Source of the DNA: Collimonas sp. OK307
GTDB lineage: Bacteria > Pseudomonadota > Gammaproteobacteria > Burkholderiales > Burkholderiaceae_D
NCBI RefSeq assembly: GCF_900113705.1
Contig: NZ_FOQI01000025.1
Location: 1 to 51,671 of the forward strand
Length of the DNA: 51,671 nucleotides
Direction of reading: 5' to 3'
Shown here: positions 18,218-30,054 of the stretch, piece by piece
Layout of the letters: each line of letters opens with the position of its first letter
Position numbering within the stretch: the first letter of the stretch is position 1
Notes under the pieces: generated by a model
The model's input: the letters and a program-made list of their open reading frames with translations, nothing else
Database searches by the model: none
Told to the model about the DNA's origin: nothing
Position numbers and translations under genes: made by a program

Positions 18218-19393
18218 TTAATTCATTACGTTCAATTCTTCAGTACGGCGCGGCGGATAGGTTTCCCATCGGCTGCACCCCGGGCATTGCCAGTAGAACT
18301 GACGTGCCTTGAAACCACAGTGACTGCATTGGTAACGCGCCAGCTTCTGGGTATAGCCATGCACCAGGTTCTTGACTATCGACAGCTCGGTATGCATTTC
18401 CGGCGTGATTTTCATCAAGCGTGCTTCCAGCAGCTTATCCAGGCCAAGCAAGGTCGGCGTACGCCGCAGTTCATCGCTCACCAGCTGATTGGTGGCCTCC
18501 ACGCCATCCAGTTCCAGCACCGCCTTGAACACCACTTCCAGCAGATCGATGGAAGATGCTTCCGCAAGATAGGAGCGCAGCAAGCTGACGCCTTCATGCG
18601 GCCGTCCGACAGCACGATAGCCATCCATCAAGCGCTGGGCCACCAGCGCCACGTGCGGCACGCTTTGCTGCTCGACCCGGCGCCAGGCGTGCAATGCCGC
18701 TTCAACGTCGCCTTGAGCCAAATGGACGTCGCCCAGCAACATGGTGGCGCGCACGCTGTTGCGATCGTTTTTCAGCGCTTTTTCCAGCAGAGACATGGCG
18801 GCTTCGGGGTGACCGTCCACCAATTCATCCTGCGCCAGTTCACAATAAAACTGCGCAATTTCCTTTTGCCGTCCGCCAGCACCGGATTGCTGCAGAGCCT
18901 GTGCCGCCTCAATCGCGCGCAGCCATTCTTTTTCGCGCTGATAGATTTCGAGCAGAGCACGGCCCGCTTGCGCTCCATATTGACTGCCGGCGAGCAGGTT
19001 AAAGCTCTCTTCAGCGCGATCCAGCAACCCGGCTTTCAGGTAATCCTGGCCCAGTTCATACTGCGCATGCAGGCGATGCTCTTGCGCCAGATCGGGGCGT
19101 GCCAGCAAGTTTTGGTGCACCCGGATTGCGCGCTCGGTTTCGCCGCGGCGGCGGAACAGGTTGCCTAGTGCGAAATGCAGCTCGGCGGTTTCCGGATCGA
19201 GCTTGACGATTTCGATGAATGCATCGATAGCCTTGTCCGGCTGTTCGTTAAGCAGAAAATTCAGACCCTTGAAATACCCACGGGGCAAACTGCGCGACTC
19301 GGATATCAGTTGATTGATATCGACCCGTGCGGCGATCCAGCCTAATCCAAAAAAGACCGGGATACCGAGTAACCACCAAATTTCAAATTCCAT
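18218..19393 (-). CDS. lapB: Lipopolysaccharide assembly protein LapB
   Basis: 391 residues, close to E. coli LapB/YciM (389). One N-terminal membrane anchor ([19 protein letters not shown]), then TPR repeats from about residue 36 to 340, and a C-terminal rubredoxin-like zinc ribbon with two CxxC pairs (CSHC and CPGC) at about 359-377. In E. coli LapB acts with FtsH to limit LpxC and so tunes LPS synthesis; the same role is expected. It is preceded by lapA, 100 bp upstream, and followed by ugd. Confidence 0.95.
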   Translation of the reverse strand: MEFEIWWLLGIPVFFGLGWIAARVDINQLISESRSLPRGYFKGLNFLLNEQPDKAIDAFIEIVKLDPETAELHFALGNLFRRRGETERAIRVHQNLLARPDLAQEHRLHAQYELGQDYLKAGLLDRAEESFNLLAGSQYGAQAGRALLEIYQREKEWLRAIEAAQALQQSGAGGRQKEIAQFYCELAQDELVDGHPEAAMSLLEKALKNDRNSVRATMLLGDVHLAQGDVEAALHAWRRVEQQSVPHVALVAQRLMDGYRAVGRPHEGVSLLRSYLAEASSIDLLEVVFKAVLELDGVEATNQLVSDELRRTPTLLGLDKLLEARLMKITPEMHTELSIVKNLVHGYTQKLARYQCSHCGFKARQFYWQCPGCSRWETYPPRRTEELNVMN

Positions 19394-19493
19394 ACGGGCT
19401 GTGCTTTATGCGTGACCTGAATTTCAGGTGTGGATTGCCGGCAAGCTGCCGCTGCTGAATGCAGCGATGCAGCAAATTAAATACCTAGCGGCA

Positions 19494-19808
19494 TTATATA
19501 TTCTTGATGCTGTCCGGTTGCGGTGCTTGCGACTCTGCCAGCCGTTGTGCTTCTTGTTCTTTTTGCAGGGAGGTCAGTGCTTTTTTTGTTTTTGAGGCAT
19601 TGCGGCGGTGACGGAATACCGATGGCGCCATCGCCAGTACGCCAAGGATCGCACCAAAGACAAAGAAGCCCAGCAGGAACAGTACCAGCGGCCCTTGCAT
19701 CGTCGTGCCAGGGAAAAACTGGAGATCGACGTTGCCTTTGTTTTGCAAGGCGAATCCAAAAAATACAACGAAGAGCAAGATCGAAAGAATTCGGGAAATG
19801 ATTTTCAT
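19494..19808 (-). CDS. lapA: Lipopolysaccharide assembly protein LapA (DUF1049)
   Basis: 104 residues from ATG 19808, which has a clear GGAAAGG ribosome binding site; the frame opens further upstream (19877) without support. Two membrane segments (ILSILLFVVFFGFALQN and GPLVLFLLGFFVFGAILGVLAM) with the DUF1049 motif VDLQFFP between them. A basic and coiled-coil-prone cytoplasmic tail follows. It is the usual partner encoded upstream of lapB. Confidence 0.93.
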   Translation of the reverse strand: MKIISRILSILLFVVFFGFALQNKGNVDLQFFPGTTMQGPLVLFLLGFFVFGAILGVLAMAPSVFRHRRNASKTKKALTSLQKEQEAQRLAESQAPQPDSIKNI

Positions 19809-19962
19809 GATGCCTTTCCGTTTGATTGGGTAATAGCCGGTAGTAGCGGGTAGTAAGCGCGCTGCTCGAATGTGCAATTGGCCGGATAAAATCTTGCCAT
19901 ATTTACAAATTCACTACTAATACACAAACAATATAACTTTAAATGATGCGAAATTGTACGTG

Positions 19963-19991
19963 AAAAAAAACGGCATCCGAAGATGCCGTTT
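19963..19991 (-). terminator. Terminator after ihfB
   Basis: Perfect 10-bp stem 19968-19977 with 19982-19991, loop CGAA, followed on the minus strand by eight T residues (A run 19963-19970). It separates rpsA-ihfB from lapA-lapB. Confidence 0.9.
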
Positions 19992-20042
19992 CGATTTGCT
20001 CGCGCGTTAACACTAACTAAGCACTAACTCAGCAACCACAAC

Positions 20043-20348
20043 TCAGTCCTCTTGAATCGGTTGCCCGACCATCGCGTCGACCCGTTCGCGCAATTCCTTG
20101 CCTGGCTTGAAATGCGGCACCCGTTTTTCGGGCACCATCACTTTGTCGCCGGACTTGGGATTACGTCCGATCCGCGGTGGCCGCCGATTCAGCGCAAAAC
20201 TGCCGAACCCGCGAATCTCGATACGCTGGCCGGTCGCCAAGGCGTCCGTCATTGCATCGAGTATCGTTTTCACCGCGTAATCCGCATCCTTAGCTACCAG
20301 TTGCGGATAACGCTCGGCCAAGCGGGCAATCAGCTCCGACTTTGTCAT
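20043..20348 (-). CDS. ihfB: Integration host factor subunit beta
   Basis: 101 residues of the HU/IHF fold. The start [17 protein letters not shown], the core [25 protein letters not shown] with the DNA-intercalating Pro in the beta arm (RNP), and [11 protein letters not shown] are those of IHF-beta. A short C-terminal extension makes it a little longer than the E. coli protein (94). It bends DNA at specific sites as heterodimer with IHF-alpha, encoded elsewhere. It follows rpsA by 28 bp, the arrangement conserved across proteobacteria. Confidence 0.97.
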   Translation of the reverse strand: MTKSELIARLAERYPQLVAKDADYAVKTILDAMTDALATGQRIEIRGFGSFALNRRPPRIGRNPKSGDKVMVPEKRVPHFKPGKELRERVDAMVGQPIQED

Positions 20349-20376
20349 TAGCTTGACTCGCTCAGTTAATTGTTAC

Positions 20377-22092
<1,716 letters not shown>

Positions 22093-22127
22093 AGTTTTGA
22101 CTAGTTTGACAGTATTGCCGTCTTATC

Positions 22128-22156
22128 TACGTAATGTACTAATGTACGTAACGTAC
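22128..22156. repeat. Two 12-bp direct repeats in the rpsA leader
   Basis: TACGTAATGTAC at 22128-22139 and TACGTAACGTAC at 22145-22156 differ at one base and are 17 bp apart start to start. Each is itself close to palindromic. They lie 36-64 bp upstream of the rpsA start, where a regulator or an mRNA structure could act. Confidence 0.6.
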
Positions 22157-22305
22157 CAACTCCTAAGATGCGGTCAATATTGGGTTAGGTTTTTCAACGT
22201 CCGGCCAAACTTTGCGTCAGGCCGAACACCAAGGTGCTGCAAAAAAACAACGTATTTCTTGATGGTTTGAGATAAAACACCTCATTTACCACCCTCTCAT
22301 ACTGC

Positions 22306-22992
22306 TCATTCAGACTGCGTATGCAGTGCCTTCGCAGCGGCGTACCAGCTGAGTACTTGCTCAACCGCCTGATCGACAGTCATTGCAGAAGTATCCAGCA
22401 AATACGCCCCTTCCGCGGCTTTCAACGGTGCCGAGCTGCGGTTGCTATCGCGCGCATCACGCTCCGTCAAATCCTTTGAGAGGTCTTCCATATTAGCAGA
22501 AAAACCCTTGTCAATCAATTGCTTATAGCGTCGCTGGGCCCTGGCTTCAACGCTGGCGGTCAAAAACACCTTCAAACCGGCATGCGGGAAAATCACGGTG
22601 CCCATGTCGCGGCCATCGGCGACCAGCCCGGGATGTTGCCTAAAACTTAATTGCAGACCAAACAAGGCTTGCCTGACTGTTGGTATCGCAGCAATTTTCG
22701 AGGCCAGATTTCCGACTTCTTCCGCACGGATATCATTCGACACATCTTCATTCGCCAGGAAAATGTGGGCGCCGTTGAAATGGCAATGCAAATGCTCGGC
22801 GGCCTTGGCCAAGGCATGTTCGTCGTCCAGCGGTGTAGCGCGCCGCATCACGGACAAGGCAGTCAGGCGATACAAGGCGCCGGAATCGAGGTAATGAAAC
22901 CCCAGGTGCTGCGCAACCCTTTGTGCCACCGTGCCTTTACCGGATGCCGTTGGGCCATCGATCGTGATGACAGGAATGTAAGAATTAGGCAT
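22306..22992 (-). CDS. cmk: Cytidylate kinase
   Basis: 228 residues, as E. coli (227). P-loop GPTASGKGT at 13-21, then the family signature [15 protein letters not shown] near 32-46, the CMP-binding [13 protein letters not shown] and the lid RRYKQL region. It phosphorylates CMP and dCMP. It lies between rpsA and the SNF2 helicase gene; the upstream neighbour is normally aroA. Confidence 0.97.
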   Translation of the reverse strand: MPNSYIPVITIDGPTASGKGTVAQRVAQHLGFHYLDSGALYRLTALSVMRRATPLDDEHALAKAAEHLHCHFNGAHIFLANEDVSNDIRAEEVGNLASKIAAIPTVRQALFGLQLSFRQHPGLVADGRDMGTVIFPHAGLKVFLTASVEARAQRRYKQLIDKGFSANMEDLSKDLTERDARDSNRSSAPLKAAEGAYLLDTSAMTVDQAVEQVLSWYAAAKALHTQSE

Positions 22993-23052
22993 AGGGGTAC
23001 TCGATGGTTATTATTAATTTAATGAAATTATTGCCGGCATAAAATACAGGGA

Positions 23053-26000
23053 TCACTCGGACAAAGGTGCAAAAATTGCCTGTAGATCGTCTTGCGTCAA
23101 TCCGACATTCTGGGTTTCACCTTCCGGAGAAAGCATTGCCTGTGCCAGATCGGCTTTTTTCTGCTGCAGCAGCTGGATACTTTCCTCTACCGTACCCTTG
23201 GCAATCAACTTGTAGACAAATACCGGCTTGTCCTGGCCGATGCGCCATGCGCGGTCGGTCGCCTGGCTTTCTGCCGCAGGATTCCACCACGGATCGTAGT
23301 GAATCACGGTATCCGCCGCGGTCAGGTTAAGGCCAACGCCGCCGGCCTTCAGGCTGATCAGGAACACCGGCACCTCACCATCTTGAAAGCGGCGCACCGC
23401 TTCAGCCCGATCCACGGTGGCGCCAGTCAGTAAGGTATAGCCGATATCGCGCTCTTGCAGTTCGGCGGCTATCAGCGCGAGCATACTGGTAAATTGCGAA
23501 AACACCAGGATGCGCCGGTCTTCCTGGCGCAGCTCATCCAGCATTTCCATCAATTCAAGCAGCTTGGCTGAAGGCACTTCAGCTTGCGCCGCCTCGGCTT
23601 CAGGCGATTCGGTTTTGAGCAAACGCGGATCGCAGCAAGCCTGGCGCAATTTCAGCAACGCCTCAAGGATAACGATATGGCTGCGCGCTACGCCTTTCTT
23701 GGCGACTTCTTCGCGCACCTTCTTATCCATCACCAGACGCACGTTTTCATACAGATCGCGTTGCGCCCCGCTCAGCGTCACTGAACGCAGCATCTCGGTT
23801 TTCGGCGGCAACTCCTTGGCTACCTTGTCTTTGGTACGGCGCAGCAGGAAAGGTTTGATACGACGACTTAACAACGCGCGCCGGGCAGCATCGCCCTGCT
23901 TTTCGATCGGCTGCCGGAAATCCCGGTTAAAGGATTTTTCATCGCCCAGCAAACCCGGCAGCAGGAAATGAAATTGCGCCCAAAGCTCACCCAGGTGATT
24001 TTCCACTGGTGTTCCGGTAAGACAAAGACGATGCCGGGTATTCAGCAACGCCACGCTTTGCGCCACCTTGGAGCGCGGATTCTTGATGTAGTGCGCTTCG
24101 TCCAGGATCAACAAATGGAAGGCATGTTCGCGCCAGCGTTCTTCATCCCGTGGCAGCAAGGCATAGGTGGTCAAGACCAGATCGAACTCACCGATCTGGT
24201 CGAACTGTTCCAGCCGCTGCTTTCCTTGCAGGACCAGCACCCGCAAATCCGGCGTAAAGCGCGCGGCTTCCTGCTGCCAGTTGTCCATCAGGCTGGTTGG
24301 CGCAATCACGAGAGCCGGCGCGGTCAGGCGGCCGCTTTGCTTTTCGATCAGGATATGGGCCAGGGTCTGCACCGTTTTGCCCAAACCCATGTCATCGGCC
24401 AGGATGCCGGCCAGATCGTATTCGCGCAAGAACTGCATCCACGCCAATCCTTCCAGCTGATAATCGCGCAATGTCGCTTGCAGCCCGGGCGGCGCGGTAA
24501 TCTTCTGGATGCCGCCGAAGGTACTGAGTTTCTGTCCCATGCTGCGCAGGCGATCGCCGCCTACCCAGCGCAATTTGGCGCCGGCATCCAGTTCAGCCAG
24601 GCGCGCCGCATCGAGTGCAGATAAACGTATCGGAGCGTCCGGCTTTTCCGCGAAATACAGCTCGCCCAAGGTGTTCAGGATCGGCTTGATCCGGCCCCAG
24701 GGCATTGCCACATGGACGCCATCCGGCAAGCGCACCAGCAATTCATCCTGGTCGTCACGCTGGGCCAGCGTGCGCGGGTCGAAATCCTGCGGCGCCTGGC
24801 GAATCAAATTGACCAGCAACGGCAGCAGCGGCACGCGCTGGTGGTTGACCACGATGCCCAGTTCAAGCTCGAACGGGGTATTGGCGGCCAGGTTACCGGC
24901 CGCGTCAGCAGCTTCGTCAACTTCGGCATACCAGTCTTCTACCGCAGCCACATCAAAGCGGTATTCGGCACGCTTGTCGATCAGCCAGCCCTGCGCTGCA
25001 AGGCCAGGTAAACTCTCTTTCGCAAAGCGTATCCATGACGACTGGTCCGGCTGCATGAACATGCCTGGCATCATGGCCAGCGGATGTTGCGTGCCTTCGA
25101 GAGGCTGCATGCCAAGCGCGATCAACGTCTGTCCGAAGCCGGCTTCGGCATCCTGGTCGCGCACGATCTGCTCGATGCCTGCGGGCGCATTACGGCTCAG
25201 CGTTGGTGTGAATCGGGTGGAGACAATTTCGCCGTCATAACGAAAATGCAGTTCGGCAAAATCCTGCATCAGCGGATTGCTGACGCTCGGCAAACTACCA
25301 AGGACCAGCAAGGGCTGCGGCGCAATATTCTCGCGAATCGTCTGCGGCACTTGCGGCGGGAACGGAATCACGTCGTTCAAGCCTTGCGTCAGCAATTGCT
25401 GAGCAACGGCCAGGCGATCTTTCGGATCGAGCAAAGGTGCTTGTATCACCAGATCGTTAAGCGCCTTGCTGGTGATCCTGGCGTTGCGATGCGAGAGCCG
25501 CAGTTCTCCGCATGACAGATTATCGATATACCAGGGTGGCTCGGTCGGCAGCAGGTAATCGACGTTTTTCCGTGACTGTCCGGACGCGGTCCCGGACCCA
25601 GGCGCGGACTCTGCCTCTGCTTCAAATTGCCAGCCAAGCTGCCACTTGTCGCGCGCGGCATCGCGGCTATCGTCCACCGCTTCATACCAGGCCAGGCTGG
25701 CACAACGCGTGGCGGCAAGCTGCAAAGGATATGCGGTGCCTTTGGCCAGGTCGGCCAGCGAATTGGCCCATAACAAACGCTCCTGCTGCAACAACGAACG
25801 CAGCAATTGCGCACCGAGTTTGCCGCTCAGCTCGCAAGCTGCGTGCTGCGCATGGTTGCCGTCATTCTGGGCGACAAACAAACCGATCAAATCACGATCT
25901 TCCGGCCCCAGGAATACGGCTGGATCGGATAACAGGCGCGGTACGTCGGTCACTGGCTGCACAGCTGAAAACTGGCCGTTCGGGCGCTGCTGCGCCTTGC

Positions 26001-26568
26001 ATAAATGCAGCGCGGCTTTCTTGCCGTTATAAGCGGCGGACAAGACAAATACCACTTGGTGCGTGGCGACCTTCTGGCGTAATCCGGAAGGCTGCACCGG
26101 CGCCGCCCCGACCGCGGCGATTTCATTTTCGACCCGCGCCAGCCAGGCTTCCATCGGACGCGCGAGCGGTGCATGAGCGTTGACTTTGGCATTGGCTTTA
26201 GACTCAACGACAGGTCTCGCCGGTATCGCCGGTTGAGTTTGCGGTTGATGTAGCGACGGCTGGCCGGCAGGGAGCGTCAACTGATCTGCGGACGAGCGTT
26301 GCAGATATTCAATCAAGGCTGCTGCCACGTGCTTGCAATTGGATCCTACAGGGCAGGAACAGACGCTGTCGATGTCCGGCGAATCGCGAAATACGGACAA
26401 CGTGATTTCCTGTTGATAGACGTTGCTGCCGCTGCCCTGCACCGTGGCGTTGAGGACGTCGCCGTCCTGCTCCACCGCAAGGACGCGGCGCTGGCGCACG
26501 TACTCCTCCCCGCGGTCGTAGGTTTTCTGGTGCAACACGTCGCGCACATCAGCAAGTGTCAAATTCAT
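23053..26568 (-). CDS. SWIM zinc finger and SNF2/DEAH helicase protein
   Basis: 1171 residues. The N-terminus holds a SWIM zinc finger (CSCPVGSNCKH; Cys70, Cys72, Cys78, His80). A long middle part of about 550 residues has no domain I can name. The SNF2 ATPase starts near 690, with Walker A DDMGLGKTVQ around 720 and DEAH around 823. The C-terminal helicase lobe includes FSQFTSML, LKAGGVGLNLTAAD and RAWRIGQ. Such proteins are ATP-driven DNA or nucleoprotein translocases, with bacterial relatives tied to RNA polymerase recycling (RapA) or repair; which applies here is not known. It is co-oriented with, and 16 bp past, aroA, so it is probably cotranscribed with the aromatic genes and cmk. Reading frame intact. 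Confidence 0.93.
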   Translation of the reverse strand: MNLTLADVRDVLHQKTYDRGEEYVRQRRVLAVEQDGDVLNATVQGSGSNVYQQEITLSVFRDSPDIDSVCSCPVGSNCKHVAAALIEYLQRSSADQLTLPAGQPSLHQPQTQPAIPARPVVESKANAKVNAHAPLARPMEAWLARVENEIAAVGAAPVQPSGLRQKVATHQVVFVLSAAYNGKKAALHLCKAQQRPNGQFSAVQPVTDVPRLLSDPAVFLGPEDRDLIGLFVAQNDGNHAQHAACELSGKLGAQLLRSLLQQERLLWANSLADLAKGTAYPLQLAATRCASLAWYEAVDDSRDAARDKWQLGWQFEAEAESAPGSGTASGQSRKNVDYLLPTEPPWYIDNLSCGELRLSHRNARITSKALNDLVIQAPLLDPKDRLAVAQQLLTQGLNDVIPFPPQVPQTIRENIAPQPLLVLGSLPSVSNPLMQDFAELHFRYDGEIVSTRFTPTLSRNAPAGIEQIVRDQDAEAGFGQTLIALGMQPLEGTQHPLAMMPGMFMQPDQSSWIRFAKESLPGLAAQGWLIDKRAEYRFDVAAVEDWYAEVDEAADAAGNLAANTPFELELGIVVNHQRVPLLPLLVNLIRQAPQDFDPRTLAQRDDQDELLVRLPDGVHVAMPWGRIKPILNTLGELYFAEKPDAPIRLSALDAARLAELDAGAKLRWVGGDRLRSMGQKLSTFGGIQKITAPPGLQATLRDYQLEGLAWMQFLREYDLAGILADDMGLGKTVQTLAHILIEKQSGRLTAPALVIAPTSLMDNWQQEAARFTPDLRVLVLQGKQRLEQFDQIGEFDLVLTTYALLPRDEERWREHAFHLLILDEAHYIKNPRSKVAQSVALLNTRHRLCLTGTPVENHLGELWAQFHFLLPGLLGDEKSFNRDFRQPIEKQGDAARRALLSRRIKPFLLRRTKDKVAKELPPKTEMLRSVTLSGAQRDLYENVRLVMDKKVREEVAKKGVARSHIVILEALLKLRQACCDPRLLKTESPEAEAAQAEVPSAKLLELMEMLDELRQEDRRILVFSQFTSMLALIAAELQERDIGYTLLTGATVDRAEAVRRFQDGEVPVFLISLKAGGVGLNLTAADTVIHYDPWWNPAAESQATDRAWRIGQDKPVFVYKLIAKGTVEESIQLLQQKKADLAQAMLSPEGETQNVGLTQDDLQAIFAPLSE

Positions 26569-26583
26569 GCGCGGCTCACTACC

Positions 26584-27924
26584 TTACAATAAAATCTGCT
26601 CGGCGATTTGCGCGAACACGGTGAAATAATCGGGGAAAGTCTTGGCGACGCATTGCGGATCGTTGATGCGCACGGTGGTGCCGCGCACCGCTGCACCGTC
26701 CAGCGAGGCCAGCGAAAAGCACATCGCCATGCGATGATCGTCATAGGTATCGATAGTCGCCGCTTGCAGTTGCGCGGACGGTGTCACCCGCAGGTAGTCA
26801 CTACCCTCTTCAATCGTCGCACCGAGTTTGCGCAACTCGGTCGCCATCGCGCTGAGGCGATCGGTTTCCTTGACGCGCCAGCTGGCGATATTGCGCAAGG
26901 TGCTGGGGCCATCGGCGTATAACGCAGCCACTGCAATCGTCATCGCGGCGTCAGGGATGTGGTTGAAGTCGGCATCGATGGCTTTCAATACGCCGCTCGA
27001 CGATGCTTCAATCCAGTTGTCGCCCATCGTGATGGTGGCGCCCATCTGCCGCAAGGCTTCGACAAAACGAACATCGCCCTGGATGCTGTTGTTGCCGACG
27101 CCTTCAACCCGCAACGGTCCGCCGGCAATCGCACCAGCTGCCAGGAAATAAGATGCGGAAGAGGCGTCGCCTTCAACGTGGATGACCTTCGGACTTTGAT
27201 ATTGCTGGCCGGCCGAAATGGTAAACGACTGCCAGCCATCGCGCTCTACGGTCACACCGAAACGCTGCATCAGGTTCAACGTGATTTCAATGTAGGGCTT
27301 GGAAATCAGCTCGCCAATCACTTCTATCGTTACTGCTTCATGCTTCGCCATCAATGGCGCCGCCATCAGCAAGGCAGTCAGGAACTGGCTGGAAACGTTG
27401 CCACGTACCTGCATGCGCTGGCTATGCAACTGGCCGCGCTGGATATGCAATGGCGGATAGCCGGCAACGCCGGTGTAGGCGATGCGGGTGCCGACCGCAT
27501 TCAAGGCGTCGACCAGATCCCCGATCGGCCGCTCGTGCATGCGTGCCACACCGTGCAAGGTGTAGTCGCCGCCCATCGCAGCCAGAGCTGCAGTCAGAGG
27601 GCGAATCGCGGTGCCGGCATTGCCCATGAACAGGTCGGCCTGGTGCACCGAAAAACTGCCATTGCTACCGTGAACGGTATAAGTCTGCGTGCCTTCCGCC
27701 TGCTCCCAGGCCACGCCCAATTGTTTGAGCGCCATCAGCATGACGAGCGTATCGTCGGATGCCAGCAGGTCAAGAATCCGGGTGGTGCCATTGGCAAGCG
27801 CCGCCAGCAATAAAGTACGATTCGAAATACTTTTGGAACCGGGCAGCCGGACGGTGCCCTGCACCCGGGCCACCGGATGCAGATCAATGTATTCGGGATA
27901 ATGTTGTTTGCGTTGCGTAGTCAT
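26584..27924 (-). CDS. aroA: 3-phosphoshikimate 1-carboxyvinyltransferase (EPSP synthase)
   Basis: 446 residues. [17 protein letters not shown] near 27-43 and [17 protein letters not shown] near 97-113 are the two substrate-binding signatures, and the C-terminal half carries DDHRMAM. The enzyme joins shikimate 3-phosphate and PEP on the way to chorismate. The start ATG overlaps the tyrA stop by one base, with GGTGGAG upstream, so translation is coupled to tyrA. Slightly longer than E. coli AroA (427). Confidence 0.97.
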   Translation of the reverse strand: MTTQRKQHYPEYIDLHPVARVQGTVRLPGSKSISNRTLLLAALANGTTRILDLLASDDTLVMLMALKQLGVAWEQAEGTQTYTVHGSNGSFSVHQADLFMGNAGTAIRPLTAALAAMGGDYTLHGVARMHERPIGDLVDALNAVGTRIAYTGVAGYPPLHIQRGQLHSQRMQVRGNVSSQFLTALLMAAPLMAKHEAVTIEVIGELISKPYIEITLNLMQRFGVTVERDGWQSFTISAGQQYQSPKVIHVEGDASSASYFLAAGAIAGGPLRVEGVGNNSIQGDVRFVEALRQMGATITMGDNWIEASSSGVLKAIDADFNHIPDAAMTIAVAALYADGPSTLRNIASWRVKETDRLSAMATELRKLGATIEEGSDYLRVTPSAQLQAATIDTYDDHRMAMCFSLASLDGAAVRGTTVRINDPQCVAKTFPDYFTVFAQIAEQILL

Positions 27925-28823
27925 TAATCTCCACCTTCCTTGTTCTGTTGTTCCGCCGCCTCGATGGCGCTGATCCAGCTGTGCCGGGCCTGTTGTGCGT
28001 TGCTGTAGATGGCTTCCAGCGCGGGGCCGTCACCGGCCGCCAGCAAGCCGCGCAAGCGCGTCAGCTGCAGCAGGTAAGCATCCAGCTCGCTCAGCAAGGC
28101 GCTCTGGTTTGCCAATGAAATATCACGCCACATTTCCGGCGATGAACCGGCGATACGCGTGAAATCGCGAAAACCGCTGGCGGCGTATTGGAACAACGAA
28201 GCTGCGTGCGGCTTGTTGGCGATATCGTCCACCAGCGCATACGCCAGCACATGCGGTAAATGGCTGACTGCGGCAAAAATCGCGTCATGCTGCTGTGCCG
28301 ATAAGCGATGTATCAGCGCTCCGCACTGTTGCCAGGCAGCGGCGACGCGGGTGATATCCTGCTCGGCATTTTCCGGCAATGGCGCCAACACTACTTTCTT
28401 GCCGACATACAGCTCGGCCAGCGCGGCCTCGGGACCATTCTGCTCGCGACCGGCAATCGGATGGCCTGGGACAAATTGCGCAATCTTGTCGCCCAGCGCT
28501 GCGCGCGCAGCAGACACCACATCGGATTTGGTGCTGCCGGCGTCGGTCACGATAGTGCCTGTATGCAGATGCGGCGCGATGCTGGTCAGGATAGCGCCGG
28601 TCTGTGCTACCGGCGCCGCGATCAGGATCAGGTCGGCGCCGGTGACGGCCTCGGCCACCGAGGCGGCGATGACGTCGATTACGCCCAATTCCTGTGCGCG
28701 CTGCAAGGTCGTGAGCTGACGACCTACGCCGACCAGTTGCTCCACCGCGCCGGCTTTTTTCAAAGCCAGTGCGAAAGAACCGCCGATCAGTCCCACACCA
28801 AATATTGCGATTTTCTTGAACAC
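27924..28823 (-). CDS. tyrA: Prephenate dehydrogenase
   Basis: 299 residues. The N-terminal Rossmann motif is [14 protein letters not shown] near 9-22; the catalytic and prephenate-binding parts include [12 protein letters not shown] near 120 and the helical dimer domain ([14 protein letters not shown]). It is a monofunctional dehydrogenase without chorismate mutase or ACT domain. It makes 4-hydroxyphenylpyruvate for tyrosine. It overlaps aroA by one base and follows hisC by 58 bp. Confidence 0.95.
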   Translation of the reverse strand: MFKKIAIFGVGLIGGSFALALKKAGAVEQLVGVGRQLTTLQRAQELGVIDVIAASVAEAVTGADLILIAAPVAQTGAILTSIAPHLHTGTIVTDAGSTKSDVVSAARAALGDKIAQFVPGHPIAGREQNGPEAALAELYVGKKVVLAPLPENAEQDITRVAAAWQQCGALIHRLSAQQHDAIFAAVSHLPHVLAYALVDDIANKPHAASLFQYAASGFRDFTRIAGSSPEMWRDISLANQSALLSELDAYLLQLTRLRGLLAAGDGPALEAIYSNAQQARHSWISAIEAAEQQNKEGGD

Positions 28824-28881
28824 GAATGATGCTTTAATAAAAATTAATCGAAGCTAAACGAAGCTAAAGTTGGCGCCAATG

Positions 28882-29988
28882 CTAGCCCAGCAGCTTTTTC
28901 AATGCATCGATGAAAGCCGCATTTTCATTTGGCAAACCGATGGTGACGCGTAGCCATTGCGGCAAGCCATAGTTGGCCACCGGCCGCACAATGATGCCCT
29001 GCTTCAGCAACGCGAGATTTACGCGCGCGCCGGCAGCCTCGTCCTCGCCGACTTTGACCATGACGAAATTACCGAACGAAGGGACATATTCCAAACCCAG
29101 TTCATCGAAAGTTCGCGTCAGTTCTTTATATCCATCGCGATTCAGTTGGGCGCTACGCTGCAAGAAAGCGGTATCGTTCAAGGCAGCCACCGCTGCGGCC
29201 TGCGCCAGCGAGTTGACGTTAAACGGCTGACGGATCCGGTTCAGCAAATCGGTGATCACCGGCTGGGCGATGCCGAAGCCGATGCGCAAGCCGGCCAGGC
29301 CATAGGCCTTCGACATGGTGCGCGAAACCAGCAAATTGGGATATTTACGCACCCATGCAATCGAATCGTATTGCAGCTCCGGCAGCAGGTATTCATTGTA
29401 AGCCTCGTCCAGCACCACCACGATGTTCGCTGGTACTCGCGCCAGGAAAGCCTCGAGTTCGGCGGCTGGAATGAAGCTGCCGGTCGGGTTATTCGGATTG
29501 GCGATGAAGATCAGCTTGGTGTCGTCGGTGATCGCGGCCGCCATCGCTTCCAGGTCATGGCCGTAATCCTTGGCCTTGACCACGATGGCGCGCGCGCCGA
29601 CAGCTTGAGTCGCCAGCGCATACACCACAAAAGAATATTCCGCATACATGGCCGCTTGCCCCGCTTGCACGAAAGCGTGGGTAGCCAGTTCAAGGATATC
29701 GTTACTGCCGTTGCCCAGCGTGATCCATTCTGCCGGTACATCGTATTTGGCAGTGATCGCAGCTTTCAAATCGAAGCCGTTGGCGTCCGGATAACGGCCG
29801 ATATCGGCGACTGCCTTTTCCATTGCCAGCCGTGCCGATTCCGGCATCCCCAACGGATTTTCGTTGGACGCCAGCTTGATGATGTTTGCTTCGTCCAGGC
29901 CGAACTCACGCGCGACTTCAGCAATCGGCTTGCCGCCTTGATACGGGGCGATAGCACGCACATACTCTGGACCAAATTTAATTGACAT
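28882..29988 (-). CDS. hisC: Histidinol-phosphate aminotransferase
   Basis: 368 residues of fold-type I PLP aminotransferase. Family motifs are LASNENPLGMP near 37-47, the Asp/Tyr pair of the cofactor site in VVLDEAYNEYL, and the PLP lysine in SRTMSKAYGLAGLRIGFG. Placed in the pheA-tyrA cluster it probably also serves tyrosine and phenylalanine transamination, as in related bacteria; this dual use is inference. Other his genes are not in the window. Confidence 0.94.
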   Translation of the reverse strand: MSIKFGPEYVRAIAPYQGGKPIAEVAREFGLDEANIIKLASNENPLGMPESARLAMEKAVADIGRYPDANGFDLKAAITAKYDVPAEWITLGNGSNDILELATHAFVQAGQAAMYAEYSFVVYALATQAVGARAIVVKAKDYGHDLEAMAAAITDDTKLIFIANPNNPTGSFIPAAELEAFLARVPANIVVVLDEAYNEYLLPELQYDSIAWVRKYPNLLVSRTMSKAYGLAGLRIGFGIAQPVITDLLNRIRQPFNVNSLAQAAAVAALNDTAFLQRSAQLNRDGYKELTRTFDELGLEYVPSFGNFVMVKVGEDEAAGARVNLALLKQGIIVRPVANYGLPQWLRVTIGLPNENAAFIDALKKLLG

Positions 29989-30054
29989 TGTCTGCTTTCA
30001 AAACAAAATATTGAGCTAAATAAATGTTTACCTGGAACTGCGCCGTTCAGGAAT

